Under the pieces are notes generated by a model. The model saw only the letters and a list, made by a program, of their open reading frames with translations, did no database searches and was not told the DNA's origin. A program made the translations under genes and the position numbers. DNA of 64,000 bases from Shewanella salipaludis (GTDB lineage: Bacteria; Pseudomonadota; Gammaproteobacteria; Enterobacterales; Shewanellaceae): NCBI RefSeq assembly GCF_012911865.1, contig NZ_JAAXYH010000005.1, positions 62,001-126,000 of the forward strand, given 5' to 3'. Shown in pieces: positions 9,490-19,397 of the stretch (position 1 is its first letter; each line of letters opens with the position of its first letter).

Positions 9490-10632
9490 ATGGCTTGGAA
9501 TGAGCCCGGTAACAAGGGTAATGACCCTTGGGGAAATAAAGGTGGTAACGACAAAGGACCACCGGATCTGGACGAAGTATTTCGTAATCTTTCAAAACGC
9601 TTCGGCGGCAAAGGCAATGGTCCTGCGGGTCAGGGATTCAGCGCCTTGAGCCTCACTGTGGTGCTCGGCATTATCCTGGTAGTGTGGGGGCTTTCGGGTT
9701 TCTATACCGTCAAGGAGGCCGAACGCGGCGTCGCCTTGCGTTTCGGTAAACACGTTGGCGAAGTCACTCCCGGTCTGCAGTGGAAGGCGACTTTCATCGA
9801 TCAGGTCTACCCTGTGGATGTGCAATCGGTACGCTCCATTCCCGCTTCGGGCAGCATGCTGACCTCGGACGAGAACGTGGTGAAAGTCGAACTGGATGTG
9901 CAGTACCGGGTCATAGATCCCTATCTGTTCCTGTTCAGTGCCGTCGATGCCAACTCGAGCCTGCGTGAGGCCACCGACAGCGCGCTGCGCTATGTCGTTG
10001 GGCATAACAAGATGGATGACATTTTGACCACGGGGCGTGACGCCATACGTCGCGACACCTGGAAGGAAATCGAACGCATACTGGAACCCTATAAGTTAGG
10101 GCTCACTATCGTCGACGTTAACTTCCTGCCGGCGCGTCCGCCGGAAGAAGTCAAAGATGCCTTCGATGATGCCATCTCGGCGCAGGAAGATGAGCAGAGG
10201 TTCATCCGTGAAGCCGAAGCCTATGCCCGCGAAATCGAGCCTAAGGCCCGCGGTGAAGTGCAACGCATGGCACAACAAGCCAGTGCCTACAAGCAACGTG
10301 AAGTCTTGGAGGCTCAGGGTAAGGTCGCCCGTTTCGAGAAGCTGCTGCCCGAGTATCAGATGGCGCCGGAAGTGACACGTAAACGCTTGTATCTAGATGC
10401 CATGCAGCAAGTGCTGACCGACACCAACAAGGTCGTCATAGACGCTAAGAATAACGGGAATTTGATGTATTTACCCTTGGATAAGCTGATGAATAACAAG
10501 TCTGCCCAGCCCGAGCCCATGACTCAGACTGAACAGCATATCAATTCATCTTCTGTGTCCGGCACCCGCACTTCTGTGCCTCTGTCCGGGCGTCCGACCC
10601 GTGATGAGCGTGCTCGCCAAGGGAGGGAGTAA
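9490..10632 (+). CDS. hflK: FtsH-modulating membrane protein HflK
   Basis: A SPFH/band-7 protein that forms with HflC a large membrane cage around the FtsH protease. The 380-aa product begins with a Gly/Asn-rich cytoplasmic segment, has one membrane segment (about 55-75, ending VVWGLSGFY), a band-7 domain beginning VKEAERGVALRFGKH, and a long charged helix (about 225-300). The C-terminal tail has PLSGRPTRDERARQGRE. The RBS is GGAG (9480-9483), and the stop overlaps the hflC start by 1 nt (TAATG). Confidence 0.97.
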   Translation: MAWNEPGNKGNDPWGNKGGNDKGPPDLDEVFRNLSKRFGGKGNGPAGQGFSALSLTVVLGIILVVWGLSGFYTVKEAERGVALRFGKHVGEVTPGLQWKATFIDQVYPVDVQSVRSIPASGSMLTSDENVVKVELDVQYRVIDPYLFLFSAVDANSSLREATDSALRYVVGHNKMDDILTTGRDAIRRDTWKEIERILEPYKLGLTIVDVNFLPARPPEEVKDAFDDAISAQEDEQRFIREAEAYAREIEPKARGEVQRMAQQASAYKQREVLEAQGKVARFEKLLPEYQMAPEVTRKRLYLDAMQQVLTDTNKVVIDAKNNGNLMYLPLDKLMNNKSAQPEPMTQTEQHINSSSVSGTRTSVPLSGRPTRDERARQGRE

Positions 10633-11531
10633 TGATGGGAAGATTTAGCGTTATTGTCATAGCGATAATCTTGGGTATCAGTCTGTCCTCCATGATGGTG
10701 GTCAGCGAAGGCGAACGTGCCATAGTGGCGCGCTTCGGCAAGGTGCTTAAAGACGAGGTCGATGGTCAGGGGATTACCCGGGTCTATGGCCCTGGATTGC
10801 ACTTCAAGATCCCGGTTATCGACAAGATCAAGCTGCTCGACGCGCGTATTCAGACCTTGGATGGCGCCGCGGATCGCTTCGTGACCTCTGAGAAGAAAGA
10901 TCTCATGGTCGATTCCTACGTGAAGTGGCGCATCAAGGATTTCGAAAAATATTACCTGTCGACCAACGGCGGGGTTAAATCGAATGCCGAGTCCCTGTTG
11001 CAACGTAAGATCAACAACGATTTGCGTACCGAGTTCGGTCGCAGGACCATCAAGGAAATCGTGTCCGGCGAGCGTGATGAGTTGCAAAACAACGCCTTGG
11101 AGAATGCTTCCGAGAGTGCCCAAGATCTGGGTATCGAAGTTGTCGACGTCCGTGTCAAGCAGATAAATCTGCCGGCTAACGTCAGTAACAGTATTTACCA
11201 AAGGATGCGCGCCGAGCGTCAAGCCGTCGCCAAGGAACACAGGGCACAAGGTAAAGAACAGGCCGAAATCATTCGTGCAACCATAGATGCCAACGTGACG
11301 GTCAAGATTGCCGAAGCCGAACGTAAGGCATTGACAGTGCGTGGTGAAGGTGATGCCCTGGCGGCGAAGATTTATGCCGATGCCTATAACAAGGATGCCG
11401 AATTTTTTGCTTTCGTCCGCAGTTTGGAAGCCTATAAGGCCAGCTTCGCGGGCAACTCGGACATCATGGTGCTCGAGCCGGACAGTGAGTTTTTCAAATA
11501 TATGAAGACCACTTCGCCCAAGGGCAAGTAG
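10632..11531 (+). CDS. hflC: FtsH-modulating membrane protein HflC
   Basis: Partner of HflK in the FtsH-HflKC complex. At 299 aa it has an N-terminal membrane anchor (about 5-22), a SPFH domain starting VVSEGERAIVARFGKV and a helical C-terminal half (KEHRAQGKEQAEIIRAT). The first ATG overlaps the hflK stop, and a second ATG follows directly; either could be used. A strong terminator 25 bp after the stop ends the operon. Confidence 0.97.
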   Translation: MMGRFSVIVIAIILGISLSSMMVVSEGERAIVARFGKVLKDEVDGQGITRVYGPGLHFKIPVIDKIKLLDARIQTLDGAADRFVTSEKKDLMVDSYVKWRIKDFEKYYLSTNGGVKSNAESLLQRKINNDLRTEFGRRTIKEIVSGERDELQNNALENASESAQDLGIEVVDVRVKQINLPANVSNSIYQRMRAERQAVAKEHRAQGKEQAEIIRATIDANVTVKIAEAERKALTVRGEGDALAAKIYADAYNKDAEFFAFVRSLEAYKASFAGNSDIMVLEPDSEFFKYMKTTSPKGK

Positions 11532-11555
11532 CGCCGACGCACCGACTCACTAGCA

Positions 11556-11584
11556 TAAGCCCGGCATCGCCGGGCTTATTTTTT
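11556..11584 (+). terminator. Rho-independent terminator after hflC
   Basis: A perfect 10-bp stem, TAAGCCCGGC / GCCGGGCTTA, with loop ATC is followed by six T. It closes the nnr-to-hflC gene string. Confidence 0.93.
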
Positions 11585-12023
11585 GCCTGTCGAAGTCAGT
11601 CGGCACAGATGAGCCTGTGCCCGGCTCGCCTCAATTAGCGGCGCGTGTCGGGAGCCGTTGGCGTTGATATATATTTGCTGTCGATCACAGTTCCGCGAGA
11701 TAAATATTGCTTCGCCTGGGGGCAATTCGGCTTGCCGTTGCAGCCTCATAACCTCGGCTAACCCATATGAATTATGGCCTTTTTATGCCTGCAAGCCATA
11801 CGCGGACAGTGCGGGCCATCAGGCATTTTTGCTGTTTTTTTAATCCCCGCTTCTGAAAACCCGCAATCCCCACAGGCAACTTGTGTGTTTTCGCTATGAT
11901 CTGCTTGCAGTTTTTAGCTATAATGAGCCCCGCCTCAAACTTTGGCTTTTATTCTTGGTCTAGGCTAAGCAATCTAAAGTCTTGATAAAACAAAAATTCC
12001 AACACCCTCTGGGAGATAAGTGG
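11585..12023. other. Gap between hflC terminator and petA
   Basis: This 439-bp stretch shows no gene I can support. Its short open stretches lack ribosome binding sites and recognisable sequence. It must hold the petABC promoter; the best candidate is the TATAAT at 11919. Confidence 0.6.
11919..11924 (+). promoter_or_regulatory. Possible petABC promoter (-10 element)
   Basis: A perfect TATAAT lies 100 bp before the petA start. There is no convincing -35 at 16-18 bp; TTGCAG is only 8 bp away. If real, the promoter is probably activator-dependent. Confidence 0.35.
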
Positions 12024-12614
12024 ATGAGCAATGCGCCAGTCGATACCGGACGTCGCAGATTCCTGACAGCCGCAACCGCCGTAGTAGGTGGTGCTGGTGC
12101 CGTCGCTGCTGCGGTTCCTTTCATCAAGTCATGGAATCCGAGTGCCAAAGCGAAAGCTGCAGGTGCACCGGTCGAAGTAAATATCAGTAAAATAGAGCCA
12201 GGCCAGTTAATACGTGTCGAATGGCGCGGTAAACCAGTATGGATTGCCCGTCGTACAGAAGCTGTGCTGAATGAATTGCCAACACACGAAGATAAGCTGC
12301 GCGATCCCGGTTCTGCAGAAATGCAACAGCCCGAGTACGCGAGAAACGCACTTCGTTCGATCAAGCCCGAGTACTTCATCGCCGTCGGTATTTGTACTCA
12401 CCTGGGTTGTTCCCCAACTTACTTACCCGATTCATTCGGTGAGCAGGTTGAAGGCATCTCTTCTGGCTTCTTCTGCCCATGTCATGGCTCCAAGTTTGAC
12501 ATGGCGGGTCGCGTCTTCCAGGGGGTGCCTGCACCTTTGAACCTGGTTGTCCCTCCGCATCAATACATCAATGATGGCACTGTCATCATAGGTGTAGACA
12601 CAGGAGTCGCATGA
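12024..12614 (+). CDS. petA: Ubiquinol-cytochrome c reductase, Rieske iron-sulfur subunit
   Basis: The 2Fe-2S subunit of the cytochrome bc1 complex, which passes electrons from ubiquinol to cytochrome c1. The 196-aa product has an N-terminal Tat-like anchor (GRRRFLTAATAVVGGAGAV) and the two Rieske boxes: CTHLGC (C124, H126 ligands; C129 disulfide) and CPCHGS (C151, H154 ligands; C153 disulfide). I start at ATG 12024 because GGGAGATAAG lies just upstream; an in-frame extension to 11982 lacks family similarity. It overlaps petB by 4 nt. Confidence 0.97.
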   Translation: MSNAPVDTGRRRFLTAATAVVGGAGAVAAAVPFIKSWNPSAKAKAAGAPVEVNISKIEPGQLIRVEWRGKPVWIARRTEAVLNELPTHEDKLRDPGSAEMQQPEYARNALRSIKPEYFIAVGICTHLGCSPTYLPDSFGEQVEGISSGFFCPCHGSKFDMAGRVFQGVPAPLNLVVPPHQYINDGTVIIGVDTGVA

Positions 12615-13828
12615 TGTTTACTAATCTGATTAATTGGATAGATGCTCGCATCCCAATGACGGCGACCTATAACCGTCACGTGGGTCAGTATGCGACACCG
12701 ACCAACTTCAATTTCTGGTACTTCTTCGGCTCGCTGGCCATGTTGGTATTGGTTAACCAATTACTGACCGGCATCTGGCTGACCATGAACTATGTCCCTA
12801 CGGCAGAAGGCGCGTTCGCTTCCGTCGAATACATAATGCGTGATGTCGAATACGGCTGGTTGCTGCGATATATGCATTCCACCGGTGCCTCGGCCTTCTT
12901 CGTGGTCGTGTACCTGCACATGTTCCGTGGTTTGATCTACGGTTCTTATCAGAAGCCAAGAGAGCTGTTATGGCTGTTCGGCATGCTGATCTTCCTGGTG
13001 TTGATGGCCGAAGCCTTCATGGGCTATCTGCTGCCTTGGGGCCAGATGTCTTACTGGGGCGCTCAGGTGATTATCTCCCTGTTCGGTGCCATCCCCGTCA
13101 TAGGTGATGATCTGACCCTGTGGATCCGTGGTGACTATGTGATCTCCGGTGCTACCCTGAACCGTTTCTTCGCCCTGCACGTCATCGCCTTGCCTTTGGT
13201 GCTGATAGTCCTGGTGTTCCTGCACTTGGTGGCATTGCACGAAGTGGGTTCAAACAACCCGGACGGCATAGAAATCAAGAAGAACAAAGACGAGAATGGC
13301 TGGCCATTAGACGGTATCCCATTCCATCCTTACTATACGGTCAAAGATATCATGGGCGTCGCCGGCTTCCTGATCGTCTTCTGTTATGTGATGTTCTTCG
13401 TCCCTGAGGGCGGTGGTTACTTCCTCGAAGGTCCTAACTTCGAAGCAGCCAACCCAATGAAGACGCCTGAGCACATAGCGCCGGTTTGGTACTTCACACC
13501 TTTCTACGCCATCCTGCGTGCGATTCCGGACAAGTTGCTCGGTGTTGTGATGATGGGGCTGTCGATTGCCGTACTGTTTGTTCTGCCTTGGCTGGATCGT
13601 TGTAAGGTCAAGTCGGTTCGCTACCGCAGCATGCTGCACAAGCTGAACATAGCGCAGTTTGCGGTATCATTCATCATTCTGGGTTACTTAGGTGCAGTTC
13701 CTGCCACTCCTGTCCTGACTACAGTTGCGCAAGTATTTACTCTGACTTATTTCGGTTTCTTCGTGGCACTGTTCGTTTACAGCAAAAATGAGAAAACCAA
13801 GCCAGTTCCAGCGAGGTTGACACACTAA
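12611..13828 (+). CDS. petB: Ubiquinol-cytochrome c reductase, cytochrome b subunit
   Basis: The core membrane subunit of bc1 with the two b hemes and the Qo and Qi quinone sites. The 405-aa product has about eight membrane helices. The heme-ligand His residues are in the helices around RYMHSTGASAFFVVVYLH and FFALHVIALPLVLIVLVFLH. The Qo-site PEWY-type motif appears here as PVWYF, a common proteobacterial variation. ATGATG at 12611 gives two adjacent starts; the first overlaps the petA stop. It ends with a 1-nt overlap with petC (TAATG). Confidence 0.97.
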   Translation: MMFTNLINWIDARIPMTATYNRHVGQYATPTNFNFWYFFGSLAMLVLVNQLLTGIWLTMNYVPTAEGAFASVEYIMRDVEYGWLLRYMHSTGASAFFVVVYLHMFRGLIYGSYQKPRELLWLFGMLIFLVLMAEAFMGYLLPWGQMSYWGAQVIISLFGAIPVIGDDLTLWIRGDYVISGATLNRFFALHVIALPLVLIVLVFLHLVALHEVGSNNPDGIEIKKNKDENGWPLDGIPFHPYYTVKDIMGVAGFLIVFCYVMFFVPEGGGYFLEGPNFEAANPMKTPEHIAPVWYFTPFYAILRAIPDKLLGVVMMGLSIAVLFVLPWLDRCKVKSVRYRSMLHKLNIAQFAVSFIILGYLGAVPATPVLTTVAQVFTLTYFGFFVALFVYSKNEKTKPVPARLTH

Positions 13829-14523
13829 TGAAAAAACTACTGATTGCATTAGTTACATTACTGCCTACCTTAGCCATGGCATCTGGCGGAAACGTACACT
13901 TGGAAAAAGCCGGCATCGATTTGCATGACAAGGCCTCTCTACAGCGTGGTGTGGATTTATTCCAACACTACTGCTCTGGCTGTCATAGCACTCAATATCA
14001 GCGTTACGAGCGTGTAGCGACCGATTTGGACATTTCGTTCGATGATATGCGTAACAACTATATGTTTACCGATGCCAAAATCGGTGAGCTGATGCAGAAC
14101 GCTATCCCGAAGAAAGATGCGGCCAAATGGTTTGGTACTACGCCACCGGATCTGACGCTGGTTGCCAGGGCTCGTGGTGAAGACTGGGTATATTCTTACC
14201 TTAAAGGTTTCTACCAGGATCCCAGCCGTCCGTTCGGTGTGAACAACAAGGTGTTCCCCTCCGTGGGCATGCCACACGTGTTGCAGGAACTGCAGGGCTT
14301 GCCTGTCGAACAGGAAGACGGCACTATCGTCGCCACCGGCGGCAAGTTGAATGCAGAAGAGTATGATCAGGCGGTACGTGATATCACAGGCTTCCTGGCT
14401 TACTCTGCCGAACCCGTCAAGCTTGAGCGTCAAGCCTTGGGCTGGTGGGTGCTCGGATTCCTGTTCGTGTTCTTCATTGTTGCCTACCTCCTGAAGAAAG
14501 AATACTGGAAAGATGTGCACTAG
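13828..14523 (+). CDS. petC: Ubiquinol-cytochrome c reductase, cytochrome c1 subunit
   Basis: Periplasmic c-type cytochrome anchored to the membrane, the electron exit of bc1. The 231-aa precursor has a Sec signal peptide (MKKLLIALVTLLPTLAMA), one heme-binding CSGCH (C49, C52, H53) and a C-terminal membrane anchor (GWWVLGFLFVFFIVAYLL) followed by a short Lys-rich tail. A Met axial ligand is expected around SVGMPHV. It ends the petABC operon; a terminator follows. Confidence 0.96.
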   Translation: MKKLLIALVTLLPTLAMASGGNVHLEKAGIDLHDKASLQRGVDLFQHYCSGCHSTQYQRYERVATDLDISFDDMRNNYMFTDAKIGELMQNAIPKKDAAKWFGTTPPDLTLVARARGEDWVYSYLKGFYQDPSRPFGVNNKVFPSVGMPHVLQELQGLPVEQEDGTIVATGGKLNAEEYDQAVRDITGFLAYSAEPVKLERQALGWWVLGFLFVFFIVAYLLKKEYWKDVH

Positions 14524-14561
14524 CTTGCAATAACGGGTAAAATGTATTATCCGCATAGTGT

Positions 14562-14592
14562 AAACGGGGGGCTTAGCCCCTCGTTTATTTTT
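14562..14592 (+). terminator. Rho-independent terminator between petC and sspA
   Basis: An 11-bp stem (14562-14572 with 14576-14586, one G-U pair) with loop TTA is followed by ATTTTTG. It separates petABC from sspAB. Confidence 0.88.
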
Positions 14593-14618
14593 GTTTATTT
14601 CGATTCTGGAGGGTATCA

Positions 14619-15248
14619 ATGGCTGTTGCTGCCAATAAACGCTCTATCATGACCCTGTTTTCGGGTGCTGATGATCTCTATAGCCATCAAGTACGCATAG
14701 TACTGGCTGAAAAAGGGGTAACTGTTGATGTTTTACAGGTCGACCCCAATGAAATGCCTGAAGAGTTACTTGAGGTCAATCCTTATAACTCAGTGCCTAC
14801 CTTGGTAGATCGCGAACTTGTGTTGTACGAGTCACGCATCATCATGGAGTATCTGGATGAGCGTTTCCCTCACCCACCTCTGATGCCTGTTTATCCTGTG
14901 TCTCGTGGCCAAAGCCGTCTTATGATGCACCGCATAGATACCGACTTCTATTCACTGGTCGAGCGCATCCGTAAGGGTGATCGTGCCGAGGCGGCCCGCA
15001 AAGAGCTGACCGAAGGTCTGCTCGCCATCGCCCCTGTGTTTGGCGAAGTGCCTTATTTCATGAGCGAAGAATTTGGTCTGGCAGATTGTTATCTCGGCCC
15101 CTTGTTGTGGCGTTTGCCTGTATTGGGCATAGAGCTGGACAGTCGCACCGGAAAAGATATCAAGGCTTACATGACACGCATTTTCGAACGCGAATCCTTT
15201 AAAGCCTCTCTGACCGAAGTCGAGCGCGAAATGCGCATGGGTATCTGA
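14619..15248 (+). CDS. sspA: Stringent starvation protein A
   Basis: An RNA polymerase-associated protein with a glutathione S-transferase fold that lacks GST activity in characterised members; it affects stationary-phase and acid-stress transcription. The 209-aa sequence has an N-terminal thioredoxin-like domain (MTLFSGADDLYSHQVRIVLAEKG, NPYNSVPTLVDR) and a helical C-domain. The RBS is TGGAGGG. It overlaps sspB by 1 nt (TGATG). Confidence 0.96.
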   Translation: MAVAANKRSIMTLFSGADDLYSHQVRIVLAEKGVTVDVLQVDPNEMPEELLEVNPYNSVPTLVDRELVLYESRIIMEYLDERFPHPPLMPVYPVSRGQSRLMMHRIDTDFYSLVERIRKGDRAEAARKELTEGLLAIAPVFGEVPYFMSEEFGLADCYLGPLLWRLPVLGIELDSRTGKDIKAYMTRIFERESFKASLTEVEREMRMGI

Positions 15249-15688
15249 TGAAAGCTTTGACGCCCAATCGTCCTTATTTGCTGCGCGCCTATTATGACTG
15301 GTTGATGGATAACCAGTTGACGCCGCATGTGGTTGTGGATGCCTTCGTCAAAGGAACTGAAGTGCCACAGCAGTATGTGAAAGACGGCCAGATAGTGCTG
15401 AACATCACCGCGGGTGCCGTAGGCAATTTGCTGATGAACAATGAGTTTGTCGAGTTCAGTGCCCGTTTCGGCGGCGTGCCTCAGCGGGTGATACTGCCCA
15501 TGGCGGCCATAGTGGCCATCTATGCCAGGGAAAATGGCGCTGGCATGGTGTTCGATCCGGAAGATGCCTATCTGATTGAAGACGAGGCAGATACCTCCCT
15601 CTCAGTCGTGGCCGACAAGCCGCCGCAGAGTGCAGCCGATAAGGCTCAGGAGAAGAAACGCCCGAGTCACCTGACCGTCGTCAAGTAA
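15248..15688 (+). CDS. sspB: ClpXP adaptor SspB
   Basis: SspB tethers ssrA-tagged peptides and RseA to ClpX. The 146-aa product starts with the family-typical RPYLLRAYYDWLMDNQLTPH. A folded substrate-binding domain extends to about residue 110, followed by a flexible acidic linker. The C-terminal ClpX-binding tail ends RPSHLTVVK, close to the E. coli tail. It is the second gene of the sspAB operon and ends before a strong terminator. Confidence 0.97.
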   Translation: MKALTPNRPYLLRAYYDWLMDNQLTPHVVVDAFVKGTEVPQQYVKDGQIVLNITAGAVGNLLMNNEFVEFSARFGGVPQRVILPMAAIVAIYARENGAGMVFDPEDAYLIEDEADTSLSVVADKPPQSAADKAQEKKRPSHLTVVK

Positions 15689-15707
15689 CCCTGTCTGTAC
15701 CCAAAGC

Positions 15708-15734
15708 GCCTGTCTCTATGACAGGCTTTTTTTT
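15708..15734 (+). terminator. Rho-independent terminator after sspB
   Basis: Stem GCCTGTC / GACAGGC with loop TCTAT is followed by eight T. It ends sspAB. Confidence 0.93.
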
Positions 15735-15866
15735 GTCCTGAGCCGGGCCGACTCGGCGCCGGGATGATTAGTCCGGTCCAGTATGTTAGCATCAGCGCCA
15801 ATCACAGGCGGGCAGTAGCTTAACTCAGTGCCCAGCAAGAGCACCAGCGTCAGACGGATACCCTAA

Positions 15867-16439
15867 ATGTTGTTGATGATAGATAACTACGATTCTTTTA
15901 CCTTTAACCTGGTGCAATACTTTCAGCACTTGGGGCAGGACATCTTGGTTAAACGCAACGATGAGCTGAGCCTGGCGGATATCGAGGCCCTGAATCCCAC
16001 CCATCTGGTGATCTCTCCCGGTCCCTGCAGTCCCAATGAAGCGGGGATCTCCCTGGACGCCATCCGCCATTTTGCCGATAAATTGCCGATACTCGGGGTC
16101 TGCCTGGGCCATCAGGCGCTGGCCCAGGTCTATGGCGCCGCTGTCGTCCGGGCCAAGCGGGTGATGCATGGCAAGACCAGCAATATCAGGCATACGGGGC
16201 AGGGACTGTTTGACGGCTTGAATAACCCCCTGACCGTGACCCGTTATCACTCACTGCTGGTCGAGCACTTGCCCGAGGATTTTCGTCTGGATGCCTGGTT
16301 CGACGATCCCCTGCATGGGCGGGAAATCATGGCCATGAGCCACAAGTCTCTGCCCTTGTTCGGGGTGCAGTTTCATCCCGAGTCTATCTTGACCGAGCAG
16401 GGGATTGAGTTGTTGGCGAATTTTCTGCGTTATCCTTGA
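15867..16439 (+). CDS. pabA: Aminodeoxychorismate synthase / anthranilate synthase component II (glutamine amidotransferase)
   Basis: A class I glutamine amidotransferase that supplies ammonia to PabB for p-aminobenzoate (folate) synthesis and possibly also to TrpE. The 190-aa protein has the triad: nucleophile Cys in [11 protein letters not shown], and His and Glu in FHPESIL. The oxyanion segment is [11 protein letters not shown]. PabA is preferred to TrpG because of the neighbourhood: the order pabA - argD - crp is also found in E. coli. No terminator is obvious after it. Confidence 0.9.
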   Translation: MLLMIDNYDSFTFNLVQYFQHLGQDILVKRNDELSLADIEALNPTHLVISPGPCSPNEAGISLDAIRHFADKLPILGVCLGHQALAQVYGAAVVRAKRVMHGKTSNIRHTGQGLFDGLNNPLTVTRYHSLLVEHLPEDFRLDAWFDDPLHGREIMAMSHKSLPLFGVQFHPESILTEQGIELLANFLRYP

Positions 16440-16648
16440 GTTAAGCTCCAAAGCCCAGAACCGCCTCCCGGCAGAGATTGCAGACCCGGCACCCGGGCCG
16501 GCTCAATCCCTGTTACAAGATTTCCTCTTCCCGGCGCCCAGTTTACCTGGCAAATATGGTATAACAGGCCGCAAAATAGCCCCAATCACCTGGTTGCAAC
16601 GAGATTGACGCCGCCATGGCGGATTGAGATAACAAGAAAGGAAGATAG

Positions 16649-19132
16649 ATGACCAGCCTGATGCGTAATACCGGCCTCAGCGCCATAGCACTCCTGGTGC
16701 TGACCGCCTGCAGCGCCACTCCCTCGACTCAAGCAACGACTCACGTCAAGCACGTACAAAGTGCCACGCCACTCCTGGCAACGCCGCCCCAGGTGTCGGC
16801 CCAGCTGACATTGGAGCAGATCATGGCGAATCCCGACTGGATGGGGATTTTGGCCAAAGACGCCTATTGGAGCGACGATAGCCGGAGTGTCTATTTTGCG
16901 CGTCAGGCCAGCGCCTCACCGCTGCGCGATTACTACCGCCAGGGGATAACCCAAACGACCGCGACCCAGTTGGGTTTGGATGCCTTGCATCTGGCGAGTC
17001 AGCAATACGGGGTATTCGATGCCGATAAGCGCCGCAAGGCCTACCTGTATCAGGGAAACCTGTTCGTCAAAGATCTGCACTCGGGCGAGATCAAGCAAGT
17101 CACACGTCAGAACGCCGCCATCGCCGGGGTACGCTTCCTGACCGATGGCGATCTCGTCTATTGGCAGGGGGAGAATATTTTCCGCCTGCACCAGGACACA
17201 GGGCTGATAGAGCAACTGGCTAACATCCAGATGCTGGATGAGCCCAAGGGCGAAACCGAGCCCGACACCTATATTGGCAAGCAGCAACAGAGGTTGATCC
17301 GTTATGTGGCGCTGCAGCATGAGAATGCCAAGCGCGGCGAACAATACAAGGCCGAACTGCAAGCGGCCGATCCTACCCTGGCGGCCAACAGCTGGTATCT
17401 GGGTGACAAGGAAAAGGTCTCCGAGCTGAGCGTGTCCCCGGACGGGCGTTATGTCTTACTGGCACTGACAGACAAGGACTATGATTGGCGCAGCGAGCAT
17501 GACATCATGCCTAACTATCTGGGCAAGCAAGGTTATGTCGATGCCGTGCCTGTGCGGGCGCGGGTTGCAGAGGACAATCCGCCGGGGCAGCGTTTGGTGC
17601 TGCTGGATTTGAGTTCACACCGGAAGCAGGATATCACCATAGAAGGCCTGCAGGGGTTCGATGAAGACGTGCTGGCCAAGGTCAAGGCAGAGAATGCCAA
17701 GGCCATGGGGACAGGCTACAAGAGTGAGAAGTCCCCCCGCAAGATCCAGTTGATCGAAGACTGGGGCTGGAGCCAGAGCGCGATCCAGTGGAGCGATGAC
17801 GGTAAACACTTGGCCGTCATGCTCGAGGCAGTGGACAATAAGGATCGCTGGCTGGCCAGGGTCGAACTGGAAAAGGGCAAGCTGCGCACTGAGCACAGGT
17901 TGCATGACGATGCCTGGATCAACTATGACCATAACCAATTTGGCTGGTTACCAGGCACAGACAGCCTCTATTACCTGTCGGAAGAGACGGGTTATTCCCA
18001 GCTGTATCTCAAGCCGCTCGCCGCCAAGGCCAAGGCATTGACCCAAGGCAAGTTTGTGGTCTCAGATATCCAGCTGGGCCCCAAGGCCGAGTATATCTAC
18101 TACAAGGCGAATAAGACTCACCCTGGTATCTATAATGTCTACCGCGTCGCCTTGGCGACGGGCGAAGACGAGCAGCTGACCTACTGGGATGGCAACCTGG
18201 ATTACAGCCTGAGTCCGGATGGTCATAGCTTGCTGCTGACGGCCTCACGCCGTACTCAGCCCGCCGAGCTCTATGTTCAACCCATCGCGGGTGAACTCAG
18301 GCAGTTGACGCATTACACCAGCGATGCCTTTAAAAACTACTCCTGGCAGGCACCCGAGGTGGTCACTGTGCCCTCGAGCCATGGCGCCGGCGCTATCTAT
18401 GCCAGGGTCTATCTGCCACAAGGGTATGATGCAACGCGGGCGGCTAAATACCCTGCGGTGGTCTTCAACCATGGTGCCGGCTATCTGCAGAATGCCGACT
18501 ATGGTTTCTCGGGTTATTTCCGTGAGTTCATGTTCCACAATCTGCTGAGCCAACAGGGCTATGTGGTGCTGGACATGGATTATCGCGGCTCCAAGGGCTA
18601 CGGCCGCGACTGGCGGACCGCCATCTATCGCAACATGGGCCACCCGGAAGTGGAAGATCTCAGGGACGGTGTCAGCTGGTTGGGCGCCAATGCCCATGTC
18701 GACACAGGGAAGGTGGGCACCTATGGTGGTTCCTACGGTGGCTTCCTGACCTTCATGTCGCTGTTTACCGCCCCTGACCTATTCCAGGCCGGTGCCGCGC
18801 TGCGTCCCGTGAGTGATTGGGCCCATTACAATGCGCCTTATACCTCCAACATACTCAACACCCCGGATGTGGATGCCATCGCCTATCAACGCAGTTCACC
18901 CATAGAAGTGGCCCAGGGGTTGCAAAAACCCTTGCTCATCATGAGCGGTGTCCTGGATGACAATGTCTTCTTCCAGGACAGTGTGCGCGTGGTGCAGCGG
19001 CTGATCGAGCTGGAGAAACCCATGTTCGAAACGGCCATCTATCCGGTCGAGCCCCATGGTTTCCGGCAACCATCGAGCTGGCTGGATGAATATCGCCGCA
19101 TCTACAAGCTGTTTGAGCGGGAACTGAAATAG
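16649..19132 (+). CDS. S9-family prolyl oligopeptidase-like lipoprotein
   Basis: A secreted serine peptidase of the dipeptidyl-peptidase IV / acylaminoacyl-peptidase group. The 827-aa precursor has a lipoprotein signal with lipobox LTAC (C21), so it is probably anchored to the envelope. A beta-propeller (about 60-560) carries repeats such as LSVSPDGRYVLLALTD and WSDDGKHLAVML. The C-terminal alpha/beta-hydrolase has the nucleophile in GGSYGGF (S695), acid in SGVLDD (D770 or D771) and His in EPHGF (H803). The RBS is AAAGGAAGATAG. It is transcribed alone between pabA and a strong terminator. The exact substrate cannot be read from sequence. Confidence 0.9.
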   Translation: MTSLMRNTGLSAIALLVLTACSATPSTQATTHVKHVQSATPLLATPPQVSAQLTLEQIMANPDWMGILAKDAYWSDDSRSVYFARQASASPLRDYYRQGITQTTATQLGLDALHLASQQYGVFDADKRRKAYLYQGNLFVKDLHSGEIKQVTRQNAAIAGVRFLTDGDLVYWQGENIFRLHQDTGLIEQLANIQMLDEPKGETEPDTYIGKQQQRLIRYVALQHENAKRGEQYKAELQAADPTLAANSWYLGDKEKVSELSVSPDGRYVLLALTDKDYDWRSEHDIMPNYLGKQGYVDAVPVRARVAEDNPPGQRLVLLDLSSHRKQDITIEGLQGFDEDVLAKVKAENAKAMGTGYKSEKSPRKIQLIEDWGWSQSAIQWSDDGKHLAVMLEAVDNKDRWLARVELEKGKLRTEHRLHDDAWINYDHNQFGWLPGTDSLYYLSEETGYSQLYLKPLAAKAKALTQGKFVVSDIQLGPKAEYIYYKANKTHPGIYNVYRVALATGEDEQLTYWDGNLDYSLSPDGHSLLLTASRRTQPAELYVQPIAGELRQLTHYTSDAFKNYSWQAPEVVTVPSSHGAGAIYARVYLPQGYDATRAAKYPAVVFNHGAGYLQNADYGFSGYFREFMFHNLLSQQGYVVLDMDYRGSKGYGRDWRTAIYRNMGHPEVEDLRDGVSWLGANAHVDTGKVGTYGGSYGGFLTFMSLFTAPDLFQAGAALRPVSDWAHYNAPYTSNILNTPDVDAIAYQRSSPIEVAQGLQKPLLIMSGVLDDNVFFQDSVRVVQRLIELEKPMFETAIYPVEPHGFRQPSSWLDEYRRIYKLFERELK

Positions 19133-19164
19133 TCCGACGCCCATCCGCTGCAGTCCCCTGAACG

Positions 19165-19198
19165 ACCGTCGAAAGCCTGCTTTCGGCGGTTTTTTTTT
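19165..19198 (+). terminator. Rho-independent terminator after the S9 peptidase gene
   Basis: An 11-bp stem (19165-19175 with 19180-19190, one T-G pair) with loop CCTG is followed by eight T. The next 200 bp to the AhpD-like gene show no gene. Confidence 0.9.
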
Positions 19199-19397
19199 CG
19201 AAAGATCCTGCCTGCATGCCCAGGGCTAATGAACCGGAAAGCTGCGGCAGCAAGCATGCAGTGTCCTCATAACGCCATGGATTAAAAGCCATTTTAATAT
19301 GTGGATAAGATCTGAGTGCCCACCCTTTTAGCGCCCAAATCGCCTGGTGCAGGGGCTATACTTTCTTATGCCAAGGTATCATTAGGAGGTAGGTATT